This document shows positions 18,409-26,111 of a DNA stretch of 64,000 nt, piece by piece. The notes under the pieces were generated by a model, which was not told the DNA's origin, ran no database searches, and saw only the letters and a program-made list of their open reading frames with translations. The translations under genes were made by a program, and so were the position numbers. Each line of letters begins with the position of its first letter. The first letter of the stretch is position 1. The DNA is from Streptomyces sp. BK340 (GTDB lineage Bacteria > Actinomycetota > Actinomycetes > Streptomycetales > Streptomycetaceae), in contig NZ_VISR01000022.1 in assembly GCF_007827595.1 (NCBI RefSeq), positions 122,804 to 186,803 on the forward strand, in the 5' to 3' direction.

Positions 18409-19335
18409 ATGCAGCACGGCAAGTACCGGTTCATCGTGGGGTTTCTGGCACTGCCCCTGGGACTGTACGCGCTCTTCGTGGTGTGGCCGTTCATCCAGTC
18501 CATCTACTACTCGTTCACGGACTGGACCGGCCTCAGCCCCGAATTCAAGATGGTCGGCTTCGGCAACTACGAGAGGATGTTCCACGACGACATCTTCTGG
18601 AAGTCGTTGCAGCACAGTCTGATCTTCGCTCTGGTGCTGCCACTGGTGACACTCGGTCTGGCGCTGTTCTTCGCCTTCATGATCAATGTGGGCGGACGGC
18701 GGAGAAGGGGCGGCCCCGTGATCACGGGTGTCCGGGGCTCCTCCTTCTACAAGATCGTCTATTTCTTCCCGCAGGTCCTGTCGATCGCGATCGTGTCGCT
18801 GCTGTTCGCCTTCGCGTACAACCCGGACAGCGGCGCGATCAACTCACTCCTGCGCGGCATCGGCCTCGACAGCGTCCAGCCGCTGTGGCTCGGCGACCCG
18901 AGCCTCGCGCTGTGGTGCGTGATGGCGGTGCTCGTGTGGTCCACGGTCGGCTTCTTCGTGGTCCTGTTCTCGGCGGGCATGGCGTCGATCCCGGCCGAGC
19001 TGTACGAGGCGGCGCTGCTGGACGGCGCGAGCCGCGCCACCACGTTCTTCCGCGTCACCCTGCCGCTGCTGTGGGACACGGTGCAGTCCGGCTGGGTCTA
19101 CATGGGCATCCTCGCGCTCGGCGCCGAGTCGTTCGCGGTCGTACAGATCATGACGACCGGGCCGGGCGGTCCCGACTACTCGACCACCGTGATGGTCCTG
19201 TACGTGTACCAGAAGGCGTTCCGGGACGGTCAGGCCGCCTACGCCACCACCATCGGCGTCGCCCTGCTCGTCGTCACGCTCGCGTTCGCCGCGATCGTGA
19301 TGCGGCTGGGCCGTCGCGAGCGGCTGGAGTACTGA
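18409..19335 (+). CDS. ngcF: Sugar ABC transporter permease (NgcF-like)
   Basis: A 308-residue inner-membrane permease of the MalF type with about six membrane segments. The EAA-loop signature is ELYEAALLDGASRATTFFRVTLPLLWDT. ATG 18409 has GGAG 5 nt upstream, and the gene begins 28 nt after ngcE. It forms the channel with NgcG and would be energised by a separately encoded MsiK-like ATPase. Confidence 0.9.
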   Translation: MQHGKYRFIVGFLALPLGLYALFVVWPFIQSIYYSFTDWTGLSPEFKMVGFGNYERMFHDDIFWKSLQHSLIFALVLPLVTLGLALFFAFMINVGGRRRRGGPVITGVRGSSFYKIVYFFPQVLSIAIVSLLFAFAYNPDSGAINSLLRGIGLDSVQPLWLGDPSLALWCVMAVLVWSTVGFFVVLFSAGMASIPAELYEAALLDGASRATTFFRVTLPLLWDTVQSGWVYMGILALGAESFAVVQIMTTGPGGPDYSTTVMVLYVYQKAFRDGQAAYATTIGVALLVVTLAFAAIVMRLGRRERLEY

Positions 19336-19339
19336 AGCG

Positions 19340-20263
19340 ATGAAGACGACCGAGACCTCCGCTCCGCTGCCGGCCGAGTCCGGCGCGACCGTCTCCAAGG
19401 TCGACGTGCCGTCGGCGAAGCCGGCCGCCGGGAAGAAAGAGGGCAGCGTCCTCAACGTCTTCTCCCACGGCATGCTGATCCTGTGGGCGATCATGGTGGT
19501 CATGCCGCTGCTGTGGGCGGTGATGACCTCCTTCAAGGACGACAGCGCCATCTTCGGCTCACCCTGGTCCCTGCCGACCAAGCTGCACTTCGACAACTGG
19601 TCGCGAGCCTGGACCCAGGCCAACATGAGCGACTACTTCCTGAACACCATCCTGGTGGTCGGCGGCTCGCTGATCGGCACCCTGGTGCTCGGCTCGATGG
19701 CGGCCTACGTACTGGCCCGTTTCGACTTCCCGGGGAACCGCTTCATCTACTACCTCTTCATCGGCGGCATGAGCTTCCCGATCATGCTGGCGCTGGTCCC
19801 GCTGTTCTACGTCGTGAACAACATGGGGCTGCTGAACACGATCCACGGCCTGATCCTGGTCTACATCGCGTACTCGCTGCCGTTCACGGTGTTCTTCCTG
19901 ACCGCCTTCTTCCGCACGCTGCCGACCTCGGTGGCGGAAGCGGCCTTCGTGGACGGCGCCTCGCACACCCGTACGTTCTTCCAGATCATGCTGCCGATGG
20001 CCAAGCCGGGCCTGATCAGCGTGGGGATCTTCAACTTCCTGGGCCAGTGGAACCAGTACATGCTCCCCACGGTCCTCAACACCGACCCCGACAAGCGCGT
20101 CCTCACCCAGGGCCTGGTGCAGCTGGCGGTCAGCCAGGGGTACAAGGGCGACTGGTCCGGCCTCTTCGCGGGCCTGGTCATGGCGATGCTGCCCGTCCTG
20201 GCGGCCTACATCGTCTTCCAGCGCCAGGTGGTCGCGGGCCTGACCGCGGGCGCGCTGAAGTAG
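19340..20263 (+). CDS. ngcG: Sugar ABC transporter permease (NgcG-like)
   Basis: A 307-residue MalG-type permease. After a ~40-residue cytosolic N-terminus it has about six membrane segments and the EAA-loop VAEAAFVDGASHTRTFFQIMLPMAKPGL. It starts 4 nt after the ngcF stop, so the two are almost certainly co-translated. The operon ends here; the next gene is convergent with only 9 nt between the stops. Confidence 0.9.
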   Translation: MKTTETSAPLPAESGATVSKVDVPSAKPAAGKKEGSVLNVFSHGMLILWAIMVVMPLLWAVMTSFKDDSAIFGSPWSLPTKLHFDNWSRAWTQANMSDYFLNTILVVGGSLIGTLVLGSMAAYVLARFDFPGNRFIYYLFIGGMSFPIMLALVPLFYVVNNMGLLNTIHGLILVYIAYSLPFTVFFLTAFFRTLPTSVAEAAFVDGASHTRTFFQIMLPMAKPGLISVGIFNFLGQWNQYMLPTVLNTDPDKRVLTQGLVQLAVSQGYKGDWSGLFAGLVMAMLPVLAAYIVFQRQVVAGLTAGALK

Positions 20264-20272
20264 GGCGCGTCC

Positions 20273-20611
20273 TCACGAGCGGGCCCAGCTCAGCTGGGCC
20301 TCGCTCAGCGGGGGAGTGAAGCCGTCCGGAAACATCAGCATGCGCGGGTCCGGCCACAGGTTCTCGGGCCCGTGCTCCGCGCAGTGCAGCGCGATCAGGT
20401 GGGGGCCCTCCCCGCAGGCCTGGTGCAGATAAGCCCGCCCGTGCGCCCGGCAGACGTACCAGAGCCTCACACAGTCGTCCTCGTCCCCCGGCTCGTGGAA
20501 CCCGGGATCACGAACGATCACGGTCACCGGCTCCTGCCGGTTGAACCGGGGGAGGGGCCGCGGGTCGCACCACAGCAGTCGATCCGGAAGCACCGCCCCA
20601 TCCTGGCGCAC
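20273..20611 (-). CDS. Small Cys/His-containing protein of unknown function
   Basis: A 112-residue soluble protein, not recognised. The central segment CRAHGRAYLHQACGEGPHLIALHCAEHG has three Cys and five His in under 30 residues and could bind zinc. Aromatic and proline-rich ends (DRLLWCDPRPLPRFN, PDGFTPPLSEAQLSW) look like real protein, and codon bias is normal. The start at ATG 20611 is uncertain. It is convergent with ngcG. Confidence 0.55.
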   Translation of the reverse strand: MRQDGAVLPDRLLWCDPRPLPRFNRQEPVTVIVRDPGFHEPGDEDDCVRLWYVCRAHGRAYLHQACGEGPHLIALHCAEHGPENLWPDPRMLMFPDGFTPPLSEAQLSWARS

Positions 20612-21110
20612 ACGGGGCCCACCCCTCGAACCCGGGGCTGCAGCCAGGGGCCACCGCCCGAGCCGCTCCCCGAGCCCTCGCGCTCCGCCGCCCGCGGCCT
20701 GGCGGCGGTCTCGCCGCCACGGCCCCGAGTCCTACCCTGCTGTCGGCCTCGCGGCCCGTGCGGGCTGCAGCTCTCAGGAGTCTCGCGGTCTCGCTGCTGG
20801 TACGTCGCCGCGCCTGCCCCCGGCCGCCTCACCGAGCCATCCGGTCTACCGGACTGGGCAGGGCCGGGTGACAGCGTGCGTTCGCGGTTGCTATTCGCTT
20901 GTGGTCCATCCGGCTTCGGTCACCGCGCGGTCACGGACCGACGCCGGATTCCGGGGCCGAACGACCCGGCCGGTTCGGTGCGGGGGCCGAGTGGTGCGCC
21001 TCGCACCCTGTCCCGTAACCCCGTGCGGATGGTCTCCCGCCCTGCTCAGGGTGGCATTCACGTGTCCGTGAGGTGTCCTGGGCGGACCACGGAAGTGACA
21101 GCGATTTCCG
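20612..21110. other. Intergenic region without recognisable gene
   Basis: About 500 nt in which I find no convincing coding frame. The first ~280 nt are extremely GC-rich. The region 20860-21110 is more mixed and probably contains part of the ROK promoter. Confidence 0.5.
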
Positions 21111-21122
21111 TCAAGTACTTGA
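21111..21122. promoter_or_regulatory. Perfect palindrome TCAAGTACTTGA upstream of the ROK gene
   Basis: A 12-bp perfect palindrome 123 nt upstream of the ROK start. It shares the TCAAG/CTTGA half-sites of 9299-9311 and 16664-16685 and may be an autoregulatory site. Confidence 0.4.
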
Positions 21123-21245
21123 CTGCGGTAACCCGTACAGCCGAGCTTGGAGTTCATAACTTGTAAGTGGCCCGGTTCCGCAGATGTGACCTGGGCCACG
21201 GGCGGCGCAGGGGCCGCCCGGCCGATGGCGGGAGTGGATGGGTCG

Positions 21246-22457
21246 ATGGAGACTCCGGGGTCGCAGTCGTCGCTGCACCGAGCCAACCTGGAACGAGTCG
21301 TACGGGCCGTGCGGCTGGCCGGGTCGCTCACGCAGGCGGAGATCGCGCGTACGACCGGCCTGTCCGCGGCGACGGTCTCCAACATCGTGCGGGAGCTGAA
21401 GGACGGCGGGACGGTAGAGGTCACGCCCACGTCGGCGGGCGGGCGACGGGCCCGCAGCGTCTCGCTGAGCGGGGACGCCGGCATCGTGATCGGCATCGAC
21501 TTCGGGCACACGCACCTGCGCGTCGCGATCGGGAACCTCGCGCACCAGGTGCTGGCCGAGGAGTCAGAGCCGCTGGACGTCGACGCGTCCGCCACCCAGG
21601 GCTTCGACCGTGCGGAAGAGCTGGTCAATCGCCTGGTCGCGGCAACCGGCGTGGATCGGTCCAAGGTGGCGGGAGTGGGGCTGGGCGTGCCCGGCCCGAT
21701 CGACGTCGAGTCGGGGACTCTGGGGTCCACCGCGATCCTGCCCGGCTGGGGCGGCACCAAGCCCGCCGAGGAGATGCGCGAACGCCTCGGCGTGCCCGTG
21801 CACGTGGACAACGACGCCAACCTCGGCGCCCTGGGCGAGCTGGTCTGGGGCAGCGGCAAGGGCGTGCGTGACCTCGCCTACATCAAGGTCGCGAGCGGTG
21901 TCGGCGCAGGTCTGGTGATCAACGGGAAGATCTATCGCGGCCCGGGTGGCACCGCAGGTGAAATCGGACATATTACACTCGATGAATCCGGCCCGGTCTG
22001 CCGCTGCGGCAACCGCGGCTGCCTGGAGACCTTTGCGGCCGCGCGGTACGTGCTCCCGCTGCTCCAGTCCAGTCATGGCACCGACCTGACGATGGAAGGC
22101 GTCGTACGGCTGGCCAGGGACGGAGACCCGGGCTGTCGTCGGGTGATCGCCGACGTCGGCCGCCATATCGGCAGTGGAGTGGCCAATCTCTGCAACCTTC
22201 TGAACCCGAGCCGGGTGGTCCTGGGCGGTGATCTCGCCGAGGCCGGAGAGCTCGTTCTCGGGCCCATCAGGGAGTCTGTCGGCCGCTATGCCATCCCCAG
22301 TGCGGCGCGCCAACTGTCCGTTCTCCCGGGGGCACTTGGAGGCCGTGCGGAGGTGCTCGGGGCGCTGGCTCTCGCGCTCAGCGAGATGGGCGATTCGACC
22401 CTTTTGGACGGCTCCGTGAACGGCTCGCTGTCCGCCGCCACGCCTGCCTTCACTTAG
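21246..22457 (+). CDS. rok7B7: ROK-family transcriptional regulator (Rok7B7-like)
   Basis: A 403-residue sugar-sensing regulator. The N-terminal winged HTH (~10-65) reads RAVRLAGSLTQAEIARTTGLSAATVSNIVRELKDGG, and the C-terminal ROK/hexokinase-like domain begins at GIVIGIDFGHTHLRVAIG. Zinc-site residues are present in CRCGNRGCLETFAA, and DNDANLGALGE covers the sugar-binding region. ATG 21246 has GGAG 11 nt upstream; GTG 21234 and ATG 21225 are in-frame alternatives. It lies between ngcEFG and xylFGH on the same strand. The orthologue Rok7B7 (SCO6008) controls xylFGH and affects antibiotic production and carbon catabolite control in S. coelicolor, and position and structure agree. Confidence 0.92.
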   Translation: METPGSQSSLHRANLERVVRAVRLAGSLTQAEIARTTGLSAATVSNIVRELKDGGTVEVTPTSAGGRRARSVSLSGDAGIVIGIDFGHTHLRVAIGNLAHQVLAEESEPLDVDASATQGFDRAEELVNRLVAATGVDRSKVAGVGLGVPGPIDVESGTLGSTAILPGWGGTKPAEEMRERLGVPVHVDNDANLGALGELVWGSGKGVRDLAYIKVASGVGAGLVINGKIYRGPGGTAGEIGHITLDESGPVCRCGNRGCLETFAAARYVLPLLQSSHGTDLTMEGVVRLARDGDPGCRRVIADVGRHIGSGVANLCNLLNPSRVVLGGDLAEAGELVLGPIRESVGRYAIPSAARQLSVLPGALGGRAEVLGALALALSEMGDSTLLDGSVNGSLSAATPAFT

Positions 22458-22579
22458 AGAACGGATGGCACCGTTGCCATCTCGTTAAGGATTTACTTCT
22501 TGACGTCGCACGTGTGGCCGAGTTGACTTCCAGCCACCTCGGCCGCAACGACGCGGCCTCGTCAGGGAGGTTTCAAAGA

Positions 22580-23695
22580 GTGAACATGCGTATGCGTCGT
22601 GCGGCCTTCGCCGTTGCTGCTGGTGCCATGGCCGTTTCGCTGGCCGCCTGTGGCAGTGCCAAGGAGTCCAAGGGCAGCGACAGCTCTTCCTCGGCGTCCG
22701 CCAAGAAGGGCGACAACATCAAGGTCGGTCTCCTGCTTCCGGAGAACAAGACCGCCCGCTACGAGAAGTTCGACAAGCCGCTGATCGAGAAGAAGATCAT
22801 GGAGCTGACGAACAACAAGGCGGACTTCCAGTACAACAACGCCCGTCAGGACGCGAACCTGCAGGCGCAGCAGGTCGACACCATGATCACCAACAAGGTG
22901 GACGTCCTGATCCTGGACGCGGTGGACGCCAAGGCCATCCAGAACTCCGTCCAGAAGGCCGTGGACGCCGGCATCAAGGTCGTCGCGTACGACCGCCTCG
23001 CCGAGGGCCCGATCAGCGCCTACACCTCGTTCGACAACGAGGAGGTCGGCAAGACCCAGGGCGCGGCCCTGCTGAAGGCGCTGGGCAGCAAGGCCACCAA
23101 GTCCTCCAAGATCGTCATGGTGAACGGCTCGGTGACGGACCCGAACGCCGCCATGTTCAAGAAGGGCGCGCACTCCGTCCTCGACGGCAAGGTCACCATC
23201 GCCAAGGAGTACGACACCAAGGAGTGGTCGCCGGACAACGCCAACTCCGAGATGGAGTCGGCGATCTCCGCGGTCGGCAAGGGCAAGATCGCGGGTGTCT
23301 ACTCCGCGAACGACGGCATGGCCGGCGGTATCATCACCGCCCTGAAGGCCGCGGGCCTCTCCGTCCCGGTCACCGGCCAGGACGCCGAGCTGGCCGGTGT
23401 GCAGCGCATCGTCTCCGGTGAGCAGTACATGAGCGTCTACAAGCCGTACGCCCCCGAGGCCGACGCCGCCGCCACGATGGCCGTGTACCTCGCCCAGGGC
23501 AAGTCGCTCGACTCCGTCGCCAAGGACAAGGTCTCCTCCGGCTCCGCCAAGGACGTCGCGTCGGTCCTGGTCCCGGTCACCTCGCTGACCAAGGACAACA
23601 TCAAGGACACCGTCATCAAGGACGGCGTCTACACGGCCGCCGACATCTGCACGGGCAAGTACAAGTCCGCCTGCGACAAGCTCGGCATCAACTAA
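22580..23695 (+). CDS. xylF: Xylose ABC transporter substrate-binding lipoprotein
   Basis: A 371-residue family-2 sugar-binding protein. Its lipoprotein signal is MNMRMRRAAFAVAAGAMAVSLAAC with lipid Cys24. The periplasmic-binding fold begins KVGLLLPENKTARYEKFDKP; the hinge-region KVVAYDRLAEGPISAYTSFDN is characteristic of XylF. GTG 22580 is chosen because AGGGAGG ends 9 nt before it; the longer frame from 22514 lacks a signal. It is separated from xylG by a strong hairpin, which fits higher expression of the binding protein than of the membrane parts. Confidence 0.92.
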   Translation: MNMRMRRAAFAVAAGAMAVSLAACGSAKESKGSDSSSSASAKKGDNIKVGLLLPENKTARYEKFDKPLIEKKIMELTNNKADFQYNNARQDANLQAQQVDTMITNKVDVLILDAVDAKAIQNSVQKAVDAGIKVVAYDRLAEGPISAYTSFDNEEVGKTQGAALLKALGSKATKSSKIVMVNGSVTDPNAAMFKKGAHSVLDGKVTIAKEYDTKEWSPDNANSEMESAISAVGKGKIAGVYSANDGMAGGIITALKAAGLSVPVTGQDAELAGVQRIVSGEQYMSVYKPYAPEADAAATMAVYLAQGKSLDSVAKDKVSSGSAKDVASVLVPVTSLTKDNIKDTVIKDGVYTAADICTGKYKSACDKLGIN

Positions 23696-23776
23696 GCAGT
23701 CCCCAAGTCCCCTCCCGGTCACGGGCATTCGCACCCCGAACGCCCGTCCGGGACCGGACGGACTGACTCAGGCTCC

Positions 23777-23828
23777 TCCGGCGCCCCGCGCATCGGACAG
23801 CCCCGCAAGCTCGGCGCGGGGCGCCGGA
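23777..23828 (+). terminator. Large hairpin between xylF and xylG
   Basis: 15-bp perfect arms (23777-23791 and 23814-23828), with core GGCGCCCCGCGC pairing with GCGCGGGGCGCC across a 22-nt loop. It probably acts as a partial terminator or a 3' stabiliser of the xylF message. Confidence 0.7.
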
Positions 23829-23891
23829 CGGAATTCCCCCAAACTTCTGCACAACCTCCCGCCGGGTCAGGCGGCGAAGGAGATGGTTCAC

Positions 23892-24674
23892 GTGTCCGCT
23901 ACGCCCGTGCTGGCGTTGCGCGGGGTCTCCAAGCGATTCGGTGCCGTTCAGGCGCTCACCGACGTAGAGCTTGAGATCCACGCCGGTGAGGTGGTCGCCC
24001 TCGTGGGCGACAACGGAGCCGGAAAGTCCACGCTGGTCAAGACGATCGCCGGCGTGCACCCCATCGATGAGGGCGTCATCGAATGGGACGGCAAGCCTGT
24101 TTCGATCAGCAGGCCGCACGACGCCCAGGCCCTGGGCATCGCGACGGTGTACCAGGACCTCGCGCTGTGCGACAACATCGACGTCGTCGGCAACCTGTTC
24201 CTCGGCCGCGAGCTGAGGAAGTGGGGCGTCCTGGACGAGGTGGAGATGGAGCGCCGCGCCCGCGAGCTGCTCACCACGCTCTCGATCCGCATCCCGAGCG
24301 TCCGCATCCCGATCGCCTCGCTCTCCGGCGGTCAGCGCCAGACCGTGGCCATCGCCCGTTCGATGCTCGGCGACCCCAAGCTGGTCATCCTGGACGAGCC
24401 CACCGCCGCCCTCGGTGTCGAGCAGACCGCCCAGGTCCTCGACCTCGTGGAGCGCCTGCGCGAGCGCGGTCACGCCGTCATCCTCATCAGCCACAACATG
24501 GCGGACGTGAAGGCGGTGGCCGACAAGGTCGCCGTTCTGCGCCTCGGCCGCAACAACGGCGTCTTCGAGGTCAAGTCGACCTCGCAGGAGGAGATCATCT
24601 CCGCCATCACCGGCGCCACCGACAACGCCGTGACCCGCCGTGCGGCGCGCACGTCCGGGGAGGTTTCCAAGTGA
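23892..24674 (+). CDS. xylG: Xylose ABC transporter ATP-binding protein
   Basis: A 260-residue single nucleotide-binding domain with Walker A GDNGAGKST, signature LSGGQRQTVAIARS and Walker B LVILDEPTAALG, all intact. GTG 23892 is preferred: AAGGAG (23877-23882) lies 9 nt upstream and abuts the alternative ATG 23883. Many pentose transporters use a ~500-residue ATPase with two fused domains; this one has only one, as in the FrcA type. Its end overlaps the xylH start by 4 nt. Confidence 0.92.
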   Translation: MSATPVLALRGVSKRFGAVQALTDVELEIHAGEVVALVGDNGAGKSTLVKTIAGVHPIDEGVIEWDGKPVSISRPHDAQALGIATVYQDLALCDNIDVVGNLFLGRELRKWGVLDEVEMERRARELLTTLSIRIPSVRIPIASLSGGQRQTVAIARSMLGDPKLVILDEPTAALGVEQTAQVLDLVERLRERGHAVILISHNMADVKAVADKVAVLRLGRNNGVFEVKSTSQEEIISAITGATDNAVTRRAARTSGEVSK

Positions 24675-25981
24675 GCATCGACAAGACCTCCGCGAACGTG
24701 GACAAGACCGACGCCGGCGCGGACGCGCCCGTCGTGAACCCCGAGGCCGCGGCCGCCGCGGTCACCGCGGTCGACCCGCGCCTGCTGGTGCGCGAGCAGG
24801 GCCTGCTCGGCTACTGGACCGAGTTCAAGCGCAAGATGAAGGCCGGTGAGCTGGGTTCCCTCCCGGTCGTCCTGGGCCTCGCGATCATCTGCATCATCTT
24901 CCAGGTCCTGAACTCCGAGTTCCTCTCGGCGCAGAACATCAGCAACATCACGGTCACGATGGTCGGCACGGGCATGATCTCCGTGGGCATCGTCTTCGTG
25001 CTGCTGCTCGGTGAGATCGACCTGTCGGTCGGCTCGGTCAGTGGCGCGGCCAGCGCCCTCGCGGCCGTCCTCACGGTCAACCAGGGCTGGCCCGAGTGGC
25101 TCGCCGTGCTCGTCGCCATCGCCGTCGGTGCCGCCATCGGCGCGCTGCACGGCTTCTTCTTCGCGGTGCTCGGCGCGCCCGCCTTCGCCGTGACCCTGGC
25201 CGGTCTGCTGTTCTGGCTCGGCTTCATGCTCAAGGTGCTGGGCGAGGACGGCACGATCAACCTCGACAGCGACGGTCTGATCGGCAAGCTCACCACGTAC
25301 ACCTTCGAGGACGTGGCCGCCGCCTACGGGCTCGCGGTCGTCGTGGTCGCGCTGTTCTTCATCAGCTCCTTCCTGGGCAACCGCCGCCGGGAGGCCGCGG
25401 GTGTCCCGTCCCGGCCGCTGAGCGACACGATCCTGCGCACCGCCCTGCTGGCCGTGGTCTCCTTCGCCGGTGCCTACATGTACAACCAGTACAAGGGCCT
25501 GCCGCTGGCCACCGTGATCTTCCTCGCGTTCCTGGTCGCCACCGACTTCCTCCTGCGGCGCACCGCCTACGGCCGCAAGATCTTCGCGCTCGGTGGCAGC
25601 GTCGAGGCCTCGCGCCGTGCCGGTATCAACGTCACCGCGGTGCGCATCTCCGTCTTCGCCATCTCCGGCGGGTTCGCGGCGATCGGCGGCCTCTTCCTGG
25701 CCTCGAAGATCGCCTCCGCCAACCAGAGCGCCGGTACGGGTGACCTGCTGATGAACGCGATCGCCGCGGCCGTCATCGGTGGTACCTCGCTCTTCGGCGG
25801 CCGGGGTCGTACCTGGAACGCCCTCCTGGGTGTGCTGGTGATCGTGTCGATCCAGTACGGTCTTCAGCTGGAGTCCATCGCGGAGCCGGTGAAGTACATG
25901 ATCACCGCCGCGGTTCTGCTGACCACCGTGGTCATCGACTCCATCACGCGGAAGACACAGAAGACCGCGGGCCGCGCGTAG
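24671..25981 (+). CDS. xylH: Xylose ABC transporter permease
   Basis: A 436-residue BPD_transp_2-type permease with a ~60-residue cytosolic N-terminus and about ten to twelve membrane segments. Typical motifs are GIVFVLLLGEIDLSVGSVSGAASA and NAIAAAVIGGTSLFGGRGRTWNALLG. GTG 24671 overlaps the xylG TGA by 4 nt, with GGGGAGG 8 nt upstream, so translation is coupled. It completes the xylFGH importer. Confidence 0.93.
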   Translation: MSIDKTSANVDKTDAGADAPVVNPEAAAAAVTAVDPRLLVREQGLLGYWTEFKRKMKAGELGSLPVVLGLAIICIIFQVLNSEFLSAQNISNITVTMVGTGMISVGIVFVLLLGEIDLSVGSVSGAASALAAVLTVNQGWPEWLAVLVAIAVGAAIGALHGFFFAVLGAPAFAVTLAGLLFWLGFMLKVLGEDGTINLDSDGLIGKLTTYTFEDVAAAYGLAVVVVALFFISSFLGNRRREAAGVPSRPLSDTILRTALLAVVSFAGAYMYNQYKGLPLATVIFLAFLVATDFLLRRTAYGRKIFALGGSVEASRRAGINVTAVRISVFAISGGFAAIGGLFLASKIASANQSAGTGDLLMNAIAAAVIGGTSLFGGRGRTWNALLGVLVIVSIQYGLQLESIAEPVKYMITAAVLLTTVVIDSITRKTQKTAGRA

Positions 25982-25996
25982 CGCGCCTTAGAGTCG

Positions 25997-26034
25997 GACA
26001 GTTGCCCGGTGCCTCAAAGGTGCCGGGCACTGTC
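25997..26034 (+). terminator. Terminator after xylH
   Basis: GACAGTTGCCCGGTGCCT pairs with AGGTGCCGGGCACTGTC around CAA, a stem of about 17 bp with one bulge, 15 nt after the stop. It separates xylFGH from dxs. Confidence 0.75.
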
Positions 26035-26111
26035 GTGTCCTGCAAAGCCGGAACATTAGACTCGTCAAGCCCGGCAACAGCTCGATCAGCTCTACTTGCA
26101 AGGAGGCACGG

